From: CAZJHX01 sp964545715 | GTDB taxonomy: Bacteria; Myxococcota_A; UBA9042; GCA-2863065 | Length of the DNA stretch: 26,176 nt | Assembly (NCBI GenBank): GCA_964545715.1 | Contig: CAZJHX010000147.1 | Span: forward strand, 1 to 26,176 | Reading direction: 5' to 3' | Part shown: one piece after another, positions 8,489 through 14,309 of the stretch | Layout of the letters: each line of letters begins with the position of its first letter | Numbering within the stretch: position 1 is the stretch's first letter | Notes under the pieces: generated by a model | What the model was told of the DNA's origin: nothing | Seen by the model: only the letters and a program-made list of their open reading frames with translations | The model's database searches: none | Position numbers and translations under genes: made by a program

Positions 8489-9148
8489 TCAGGGGGCGAG
8501 ATCGAGGCGACCCATCAAATCATCACCCAGCAGCACGTCGCTGCCCGCCCGCCGAATGACGCGAGTGGCGGTCACGGTGCGCATGCCCATGCCACGCTCG
8601 GTGACGGTGAGTACCTCTTTGACAAGAATTCCGTCGCGCGCCGGCGACAGGCTGGCGTCGTACTGCCAGCGGTCTGCGTCGCTGACCTCTTCCGGCTCCT
8701 CAGTCGCGTAATGCAGGTCGACGGACCCCCGATGCAGCAGCGAGCGCCCAACCTTGATAAACAGGTGCACGCGCTGCTGAGTCACGCCGTTGTGCACGCG
8801 CGTATGAAAGACGGGGATAAGCCCCAGCGCCCGGTCAAAGCGGACGTTGCGCGCGGATGACGGCGGGGTCAGGCTCAGCCAGTCGCCGTCCTCGGTCAGT
8901 CGCTCAGGGACCAGCCCGGAGACGGAGCTGGAGACGACCATGCCGGGCCGTCGCGGATCCAACAGCAGCAGGTGTTTGACGGTGTTTCCACTCTTGGCCA
9001 GCACGGCGACGTACGCCTGGTCCGGCAGCTCGATCACCCGATGCTCAGCGTCGGCCCCACCGCCGCTCAAAACGGTCGCCGGTATCGTTGCTGCACACCC
9101 GGTCAGTACCCCGAATGTCAATGCGATCGAAACCTGTGGAAAACGCAT
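8489..9148 (-). CDS. Predicted lipoprotein of unknown function
   Basis: A 219-residue protein from ATG 9148. The signal peptide ends in GVLTGC (Cys18). The rest looks like beta-rich soluble protein (alternating hydrophobic residues in VIELPDQAYVAVLAKSG and HLLLLDPRRPGMVVSS) and has no motif I recognise. There is no Shine-Dalgarno; TAACAT lies exactly six bases upstream of the ATG. The Cys-rich lipoprotein gene follows 32 bases after its stop, so these genes may share a transcript. Confidence 0.75.
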   Translation of the reverse strand: MRFPQVSIALTFGVLTGCAATIPATVLSGGGADAEHRVIELPDQAYVAVLAKSGNTVKHLLLLDPRRPGMVVSSSVSGLVPERLTEDGDWLSLTPPSSARNVRFDRALGLIPVFHTRVHNGVTQQRVHLFIKVGRSLLHRGSVDLHYATEEPEEVSDADRWQYDASLSPARDGILVKEVLTVTERGMGMRTVTATRVIRRAGSDVLLGDDLMGRLDLAP

Positions 9149-9154
9149 CAGCCG

Positions 9155-9160
9155 ATGTTA
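9155..9160 (-). promoter_or_regulatory. -10-like hexamer directly upstream of the 9148 lipoprotein start
   Basis: TAACAT on the minus strand ends six bases before ATG 9148. I see no convincing -35 at the usual distance (the hexamer 17 bases upstream reads TGGCTG). The spacing matches that seen at 401 and 3706, which is the main reason for listing it. Confidence 0.25.
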
Positions 9161-9192
9161 GGGCCGGTCCGCCGCTCCAGCCAGAAAACCGA

Positions 9193-9390
9193 TCAGTTGT
9201 CGCCGCGCCGCGTCTTCTGATCCATGCGCAGCTCGCACGCAGGCTCGCATCCACATGCAACCGGCACCCACCGCCATCCCAGCTGGCGCCAGGCTTTGGA
9301 CGGCGTCACTCTGGAGGGGCCGTGGGTCTGCTCCCACTGGGACTTCGTCAGTCCGGAGATCTCTCGCCCGGTCGCGTGCTTGTCGCTCAT
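9193..9390 (-). CDS. Small protein of unknown function, 65 residues
   Basis: The ORF from ATG 9390 lies 11 bases after the FmdB stop and on the same strand. Its codons favour G/C in the third position, as in the neighbouring genes. The sequence is Trp/Arg-rich in the middle (KAWRQLGWRWVPV) followed by CGCEPACEL, whose three cysteines could bind a metal. A longer frame extends upstream to 9546 but would run through the FmdB gene. I recognise no family. It is supported only by position, length and codon use. Confidence 0.5.
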   Translation of the reverse strand: MSDKHATGREISGLTKSQWEQTHGPSRVTPSKAWRQLGWRWVPVACGCEPACELRMDQKTRRGDN

Positions 9391-9401
9391 CCTGGTTCGC
9401 G

Positions 9402-9638
9402 TCAGTTCGGCCGGCTGCACGGGCCTTGAGGGTTGTCGCAGCGCCCGCATCCCGGCGGTAGCGCAGTCGATCGCGACGGCGCAGCCGCCCCCACCACATG
9501 GGCGCTGAACAGCTTGGTCACCGTCCCGACCCCATCGCCCCCGCACGGCTCACAGTCGGTCTTGGGCGGGTCCGAGAACTTTTGCAGCTCGTCGGTCACC
9601 TCGCCGCAGCGCTCACATCGGTATTCGTAGATCGGCAT
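9402..9638 (-). CDS. FmdB-family zinc ribbon protein
   Basis: A 78-residue protein starting MPIYEYRCERCGEVTDELQKFSD and then CEPCGG, the classic FmdB-type zinc ribbon in which two CxxC pairs bind zinc. The C-terminal tail is a low-complexity region with an extra CGRC. FmdB proteins are small putative regulatory or nucleic-acid-associated proteins without a settled role. The gene heads the minus-strand group of lipoprotein genes and is divergent from the VanY-type gene. Confidence 0.9.
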   Translation of the reverse strand: MPIYEYRCERCGEVTDELQKFSDPPKTDCEPCGGDGVGTVTKLFSAHVVGAAAPSRSTALPPGCGRCDNPQGPCSRPN

Positions 9639-9662
9639 AGCACCGACACTTTACCACGCATA

Positions 9663-9690
9663 TTGCGGCCACAAGCAGTGGCGATACACT
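9663..9690 (+). promoter_or_regulatory. Possible sigma70-type promoter for the leader ORF and VanY-type gene
   Basis: TTGCGG at 9663-9668 and TACACT at 9685-9690 are separated by 16 bases. Transcription would start near the ATG at 9698 that opens the nine-codon leader ORF. Motif reading only. Confidence 0.35.
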
Positions 9691-9697
9691 CTCGCTG

Positions 9698-9727
9698 ATG
9701 CGCTTCAGTTGCTCGGACGTTCCATGA
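9698..9727 (+). CDS. Nine-codon leader ORF overlapping the VanY-type start (ATGA)
   Basis: ATG 9698 opens a frame coding for MRFSCSDVP, whose TGA at 9725-9727 overlaps ATG 9724 of the carboxypeptidase gene. The ATG lies seven bases after a -10-like TACACT, so it could be translated from a leaderless message. The downstream gene has no Shine-Dalgarno of its own. Stop-start reinitiation would explain how that gene is translated. It could also be chance. Confidence 0.3.
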   Translation: MRFSCSDVP

Positions 9728-10398
9728 CCGCCACGCCCCGCCCCGACCCGATGCCCGGCACCCTGCTCCAAAGCCAGGTCCGCCAGGGCAAACCCCGAGG
9801 TCGCTTCGGCCTCTTCCAGCGTCGCGTGCGCGCCAGAGTCTTCGGCGAGCCGGCCTTCGAAGAAGAGCTCGTACCCGAACACATCCACCCAAAACGCCCC
9901 CACGTGATCGCCCACGCCGCCTGGCAGAAGCTACGCGCCGCGGCCCAGGCCGACGGCCTCCCAACAACCCATCTGGAAATCCACTCGGCATACCGCTCGG
10001 TCGCCTTCCAGCAACAGGTCTGGGACTATCGCCTGAACGAGCGCCGCGAAAACCGCCGCGCCGAAGGTCTCCCGCCTCTCCCGGACCGTGAACTGCACCG
10101 CATCCAACAAAAATGGACCGCCAAGCCCGGCTCCAGCGCCCACCACACGGGCTTCGCCCTGGACCTGACCCTGTACGCCCTGGGCACGGCCAGCAAACGC
10201 ACGGACACCTACGAATGGCTGGCCCACAACGCCGCCCGCTTCGGCTTCTACCCCTACTTCCCCGAGGGCTGGCACTGGGAGTACAACCCCCCGGGGTTGG
10301 TGGAGCAGGTGAAGGAGCTGCGCGAGGCGTTGGCCTGTGGCGCGCCTTCTTTGCATCTCCTTGCACCACCAGACGATATTCCGATCGCCGGCGTCTAG
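9724..10398 (+). CDS. VanY/M15-type D-alanyl-D-alanine carboxypeptidase-like zinc peptidase
   Basis: A 224-residue protein from ATG 9724 (an in-frame TTG at 9709 is the alternative). The M15 signature SAHHTGFALD (138-147) and EGWHWEY (181-187) supply zinc ligands His140, Asp147 and His184 and the catalytic Glu181. HSAYRS at 87-92 is the usual substrate-side motif. These enzymes trim the terminal D-alanine or stem peptide of peptidoglycan. No signal peptide or lipobox is visible; residues 1-40 are basic and polar, which is odd for an enzyme that must reach the periplasm. It may be a cytoplasmic L,D/D,D-recycling enzyme or use another export route. It is convergent with the HD gene, three bases apart. 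Confidence 0.88.
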   Translation: MTATPRPDPMPGTLLQSQVRQGKPRGRFGLFQRRVRARVFGEPAFEEELVPEHIHPKRPHVIAHAAWQKLRAAAQADGLPTTHLEIHSAYRSVAFQQQVWDYRLNERRENRRAEGLPPLPDRELHRIQQKWTAKPGSSAHHTGFALDLTLYALGTASKRTDTYEWLAHNAARFGFYPYFPEGWHWEYNPPGLVEQVKELREALACGAPSLHLLAPPDDIPIAGV

Positions 10399-10401
10399 CC
10401 G

Positions 10402-10941
10402 TCAGCCGCAGTGGGTCGCGTAGCCGTCCATCCGCGCCGAGAGGCGGGTGGACAGCAGCTCGGATGCTGCTCCCAGCGCGGTCAGTATCGTGCCGGCCTC
10501 TGCGTGGTAGGCCGTGCACTTCTGTGGGGTCCAATAGTGCGGCGGCTCTTGCAGGTTCGTGATGCGATCGGCCAGCTTCACACACCAGACCTCCCTCGGC
10601 TGTTCGCGGATGCGCGCCAGGGAGTCCGCCATCGCCTCGGCTTTCGGCAGGTCGTCTCGCTTCGTGAGCGCGTCTACGCCCGCCGCGACGCGTGGTCCAA
10701 AGGCCGCCTTCACGTCGGCGAAAGTGACGTCGGTGTCCTCGATGGTGTCGTGCAGCAGTGCACAGGCCACGACGAGATCGACGTCGTATCCACCGGTTTC
10801 AACCGTCGCAGCGGCGGCCTCCTGTGCGACCTGGGTCACATGCAGCAGATAGGGCAGCTCGGTGCCGGGGAACGTCTGGCCATGGTGCGCCGTCGCCGCA
10901 AAGCGCAGTGTGCGTCTGTAGAGGTTTGGGTCCCAACTCAT
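10402..10941 (-). CDS. MESH1-like HD-domain (p)ppGpp hydrolase (small alarmone hydrolase)
   Basis: A 179-residue protein covering only the SpoT-type hydrolase fold. Metal and substrate residues are visible: His34 in YLLHVTQV, His64-Asp65 and Glu68-Asp69 in CALLHDTIEDTDVT, and Asp125 in VKLADRITNLQ. There is no synthetase domain. The family removes pyrophosphate from ppGpp, and some members act on other nucleotides such as NADPH in animals. The start ATG 10941 has a poor ribosome-binding site. It lies 34 bases after the caspase-like gene, so it may be the last gene of that operon. An alarmone hydrolase next to nucleotide-salvage-type enzymes is suggestive. Confidence 0.9.
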   Translation of the reverse strand: MSWDPNLYRRTLRFAATAHHGQTFPGTELPYLLHVTQVAQEAAAATVETGGYDVDLVVACALLHDTIEDTDVTFADVKAAFGPRVAAGVDALTKRDDLPKAEAMADSLARIREQPREVWCVKLADRITNLQEPPHYWTPQKCTAYHAEAGTILTALGAASELLSTRLSARMDGYATHCG

Positions 10942-10975
10942 CGTTCTGTCTTGTCTCTTTCGTTATCGGTTATCG

Positions 10976-12403
10976 TCAGTCGATCAGCGACTGCGCCGGA
11001 CCCGTCGGGAGGCGGGCGAAGCGTTCGCTGACGTCGGCGAGCAGGGCCAGGCAGCCTCTGCGGCCGCTCTCCAGGATGACCTCCCGGGCGGCGAAGTCCA
11101 CCGAGAAGCTCAGGCCGTTGGCCGACGTGTAGCGGATGGCCATCGTGCGGTCGTCCTCGAAGAGGTCGCCGCCGTCGGTCTCCTGGAGGTCCTCGAAGAG
11201 GTCGACCAGATCGTCGAACGGGGGCATTTTGGGGCGCTTGATGACCACCTGGTCGGGGGGCTCCACAAAGATGGTGTCGAAGGTGGCCGGGAGCTCGCTT
11301 GGGGCGACCCGCAGACGGATGCTGCGGATCAGCTGAGCGCGCGCGGGGTCCGCGGGATCCTGGCCGCTCTCGATGGCGTAGCGAAAGGCCTCGGTGTCGA
11401 TGGTTCCCGAGCCCTGGCCCACGGTCTTGGTGATGTTGCGGCGGCGGAGCTTCATCACGGTCTTGGTCGCCTGGTAGACACGCTGCAGCTCGGACGCCAC
11501 CTCCTCTGTGAGAAAGCCCGCTACGAAGTCGTGGGCGGAGTCGCTGTGGCGGTCCGGCTCGTAGTGGCGACCCCTGGTGAAGCCGGGCAGGGTGCGGACC
11601 TGCTGACCCGTGATTCGTCTGAAGACGAGCTGGTCTGGGCTCACGGCGCCCGGGCCCAGAGCCGCAGTGTCTTTTCCGGCCGCCGGCCTTTCGGTGGCGC
11701 CAACGAGCTCAAAGGCGCCGTCGCCGGACAACAACGCGCTGGGCGTCTGCGTCTCGATACGGTCGGTGTGCTCGCGCAGGTAGCGCGGGACGGCGTCAGC
11801 CAGGTCGTCGCGCAGGCCGGCGGTGGTGACCGCTTTGCCGGCGGCGAGCGACTGCAACAGGGCGTGGGTCCAGATGCCATGGCCCAACTCCGGGCTTGCA
11901 TACGATGTCTGACCTGGAGCGTGGGAGAGAAACACCGCTTGCGGCTTGAAGCCCGTGAAGTCCTCCACCGCCAGGTCCTGCCAGTCCGGGGCGGGGGTGG
12001 CGGCGTCGATGAACAGCAGCGCACGGCGGCATTCGGCCTGCGCCAGCGGCTGCAGAATGCACTCATCCACCAGGATGGCGGTCCGGTCCAGCTTGTCAGG
12101 GTGGCTGTCCGCCGCGACCAGGCACGGGCGGCCGTCATCCGAGAAGCCATGGCCCGCAAAGAACAGGACAAACAGCTCATTGGGCTCCAGCCGGCTGATC
12201 AGGTACGGCACATCGTCCTCGAAGAACGAGCGCTGGGCGGCGTCGTCCACCACCACATGCACGCGCTCATCCGGGATGCCGAGCCGTTCTCTGGCGACCT
12301 CCGCAAACGCCTCTGCGTCGCCGCGCGCCTGGTCCACGTCGCTGAACTGGCGGCCCGACGCGTGCCGCCGATGCTCTTGAACGCCGATGACCAGGGCCAG
12401 CAT
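10976..12403 (-). CDS. Caspase-fold (C14) protein lacking the catalytic cysteine, with unknown C-terminal domain
   Basis: A 475-residue protein from ATG 12403, two bases after the phosphorylase stop. Residues 1-235 follow the bacterial caspase/metacaspase pattern: LALVIGV start, FVLFFAGHG with catalytic His85, FIDA at the end of the next strand, FLSHAPGQTSY and GIWTHALLQSL. Where active enzymes read DAC, this protein reads DAA (Ala135 coded by GCC), so cysteine protease activity is not expected. Residues 236-475 form a charged region with no domain I know. It lies in a minus-strand operon after a phosphoribosyltransferase and a nucleoside phosphorylase. The fold could serve as a sensor or scaffold. 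The frame is open upstream through the phosphorylase gene, but that extension is not coding. Confidence 0.85.
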   Translation of the reverse strand: MLALVIGVQEHRRHASGRQFSDVDQARGDAEAFAEVARERLGIPDERVHVVVDDAAQRSFFEDDVPYLISRLEPNELFVLFFAGHGFSDDGRPCLVAADSHPDKLDRTAILVDECILQPLAQAECRRALLFIDAATPAPDWQDLAVEDFTGFKPQAVFLSHAPGQTSYASPELGHGIWTHALLQSLAAGKAVTTAGLRDDLADAVPRYLREHTDRIETQTPSALLSGDGAFELVGATERPAAGKDTAALGPGAVSPDQLVFRRITGQQVRTLPGFTRGRHYEPDRHSDSAHDFVAGFLTEEVASELQRVYQATKTVMKLRRRNITKTVGQGSGTIDTEAFRYAIESGQDPADPARAQLIRSIRLRVAPSELPATFDTIFVEPPDQVVIKRPKMPPFDDLVDLFEDLQETDGGDLFEDDRTMAIRYTSANGLSFSVDFAAREVILESGRRGCLALLADVSERFARLPTGPAQSLID

Positions 12404-12405
12404 GC

Positions 12406-13227
12406 TCAGCCTGCGATCAGATGGACTGCAGAGCGGATGGCCACATCGATGAGGCGCGTCTCCGCCAGCGCTGCGACCTCGGGGGCCGCGAAAGGCTCGC
12501 TGTCTCCCACAACGGCCAACACCGAGCCGGCCTTGATGCCGGGCGCCAACCCCGCGCCGCCGTCCAGCGGGCGGATGTCCGGAGCGTGCGCCGCCGCCAG
12601 CGTAAACAGGTGCGAGGACTCCATCTCCGTCGCCATCACGCCCAGGTCCGTCAGTAGCTTCAGGTACGCCGCGTTCTGCTCTTTCATGGGGCCCAGACCA
12701 AACTCCCGGCCGTAAAGCGAGTCCTTGGAGTGCACGGTCCCCGCCCACGTGCAGTCGCCCAGGCCGAGGCCCAGCGCCGCCTTTTTCAGCGCCGCGTTCC
12801 AGTCCGGGTGGGCGACCGCGGGCACCTCTCGCGGGGCATACGAGTCCGACGCGCCTTCGTCGCAAACCGCCGCCGTCGCGATCACCAGATGGCCCGCTCT
12901 GACTCGATCCACCTGCAGCGACCCGGAGGTCCCGACCCGGCAAAACAGCTTGGCGCCCAGCATGATCAGCTCGGTCACGATGATGCCCACCGACGGACAG
13001 CCCATGCCGGTCGCTACCACGCCCACGTCCGCCGTCACGCCGTCCAGCGTCGTGTGGCCCAGGTGCACGTCCAGCCCGCGCGGGCTCTCGATCGTCTCCA
13101 CATCGCTCAGCTTGCCGGCCAGTCGCCGGGCGCGCTGGTGTGAGCCGGGCAGCAAAAAGACGCGCCCTGCGCCGCCGTTGCCCGTCGTGTGCTGCTCGCC
13201 GATGGTCAGGTGGTGTGGTTTCAGCAT
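12406..13227 (-). CDS. Uridine phosphorylase-like nucleoside phosphorylase
   Basis: A 273-residue protein from ATG 13227, which overlaps the phosphoribosyltransferase stop by seven bases (ATGCTGA). It aligns with E. coli Udp through most of its length: LPGSHQRA near the phosphate site, TGMGCPS (73-79), RVGTSGS with the phosphate-binding arginine Arg97, and TEMESSHL (200-207) with the ribose-binding Met202-Glu203. Such enzymes split uridine to uracil and ribose 1-phosphate. The Gln-x-Arg uracil-specificity motif of Udp is not obvious here (the region reads YGREF), so the base or substrate may differ. Its tight coupling on both sides to a phosphoribosyltransferase and a caspase-fold protein suggests a signalling or defence role beyond salvage. 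Confidence 0.87.
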   Translation of the reverse strand: MLKPHHLTIGEQHTTGNGGAGRVFLLPGSHQRARRLAGKLSDVETIESPRGLDVHLGHTTLDGVTADVGVVATGMGCPSVGIIVTELIMLGAKLFCRVGTSGSLQVDRVRAGHLVIATAAVCDEGASDSYAPREVPAVAHPDWNAALKKAALGLGLGDCTWAGTVHSKDSLYGREFGLGPMKEQNAAYLKLLTDLGVMATEMESSHLFTLAAAHAPDIRPLDGGAGLAPGIKAGSVLAVVGDSEPFAAPEVAALAETRLIDVAIRSAVHLIAG

Positions 13228-14186
13228 CTCAGCGCCTCCAGTCGCTGTGCACACAGCGTCGCCAGGTCCGGTACCGCCTCAAACGGCCGCGGCGCCTCCG
13301 GCCAGCGGTCGGTCAGCGCCTCTTGTGTGGTCCAGCCGCCGGCCGCCAGCGCCGCCATCTCCTCCCAGTACTCGATGACGTCGGCCAGGTACGTGCCCGT
13401 GTCAAACGCACGCGAGCCGGCGTCATAGATGGCGCAGCGCTCCAGCGGATACGCCACGGACTCATACTGCGACTCTACAAACTCGGGCGCTGACTGCGCG
13501 TCGCGTCGGACCAGATCGGTGCCGGCGATGCCGATTCGCATCGGACAGTCCTCGCCCACCAGCGCAAAGCGCGCCTCCAGGTAGACGACGATCACGCGGC
13601 CGCCGGTGATGCTGTGCCAGTGGTCCAGCACCTCTTCGGCGCGTGGGCCCCCGATCGTGAACAGCACCAGGCCGCGCGGCGCCAGGTCATTGCGTCGCAG
13701 GTGCTCTGCGACGGTCTCAAACCCATGGCTCAGCGTGACCCCGGTCGCTACGACGTCCCCAACCACCAGCGCGGCCTGTGCCGGGATGTCCAGCTTGCGG
13801 TAGGAGTCCTCCCGCACGTGCCATGTGCCGCCCGAGTTCGACCGCTGCGAGCTCAAAAACGCAGACGTATGGCGGTTGAAGCCGTATGCGCCGCTAAGCG
13901 CCCGCCGCAGTTCGAAGTTGAGCCCGCCGCGCAGGAAGTTGAGCACGCACGCCTGCTCCTGAGGGGCATCGGCCAACAGGTCGCGAAACGGCGCCGTGGA
14001 CAGCGCCGCAACCATCGCGTCGTGCAGCAGCTCCGTGTACTCCACGCCCACGATCTCGGGGCGATTGCAGATCGCCCGGCCGGCCGCGGTCGACACCACA
14101 TAGCGCTCGACAGCGCCGTCGTAGCCGCCTTCCACCCTGTACCAGGCCGCCTCGGGTGAGGCGCTCAAACCGCGCAGTACCGTCAT
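13221..14186 (-). CDS. Type I phosphoribosyltransferase-like protein
   Basis: A 321-residue protein from ATG 14186. The PRPP-binding loop is seen as ALVVGDVVATGVTLSHG (139-155); in typical enzymes this reads VVDDVxATGxT, so one of the two acidic residues is Gly143 while Asp144, Thr148 and Gly149 remain. LNFLRGGLNFELR (82-94) looks like the nucleobase-side ILRGG motif. The C-terminal 100 residues are an added acidic/aromatic region of unknown role. The reaction would attach ribose 5-phosphate from PRPP to a base; the base is unknown. It is the first gene of the operon and its stop overlaps the phosphorylase start. A GTG at 14249 would add 21 basic residues and is less likely. Confidence 0.82.
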   Translation of the reverse strand: MTVLRGLSASPEAAWYRVEGGYDGAVERYVVSTAAGRAICNRPEIVGVEYTELLHDAMVAALSTAPFRDLLADAPQEQACVLNFLRGGLNFELRRALSGAYGFNRHTSAFLSSQRSNSGGTWHVREDSYRKLDIPAQAALVVGDVVATGVTLSHGFETVAEHLRRNDLAPRGLVLFTIGGPRAEEVLDHWHSITGGRVIVVYLEARFALVGEDCPMRIGIAGTDLVRRDAQSAPEFVESQYESVAYPLERCAIYDAGSRAFDTGTYLADVIEYWEEMAALAAGGWTTQEALTDRWPEAPRPFEAVPDLATLCAQRLEALRC

Positions 14187-14194
14187 GGCGCCAG

Positions 14195-14222
14195 AGGATA
14201 TGCGATCGGGGCGGGTTGTGCA
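14195..14222 (-). promoter_or_regulatory. Possible promoter of the phosphoribosyltransferase operon
   Basis: On the minus strand TGCACA (14217-14222) and TATCCT (14195-14200) are 16 bases apart, and the -10 ends eight bases before ATG 14186. The rest of the 123-base gap between the divergent starts shows a GC-rich palindromic patch near 14266-14275 and the ribosome-binding site of the gene at 14310. Confidence 0.3.
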
Positions 14223-14298
14223 CAGCCTCCGTCCAGGGGGTCGCGTCACTGATATGGATCACGCCGCCCGGGCGTCGGCGGCCTGATAGGGTGGCCGT

Positions 14299-14303
14299 GG
14301 AGG
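14299..14303 (+). promoter_or_regulatory. GGAGG ribosome-binding site that argues for a CTG start at 14310
   Basis: GGAGG is followed by six bases (TTTGAT) and then CTG at 14310, in frame with the PLP enzyme. The translated residues from there, SRTPELLAQLDAVPRL, resemble the usual N-terminus of ACC-deaminase-like proteins. The alternative TTG at 14340 has no ribosome-binding site and would remove this segment. Confidence 0.5.
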
Positions 14304-14309
14304 TTTGAT

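Noticed and set aside
12404..12943. Upstream extension of the caspase-like frame (open to 12943)
   Set aside because: It runs through the phosphorylase gene in another frame and gives Gly/Arg-rich sequence without family features. ATG 12403 starts right at the caspase fold.
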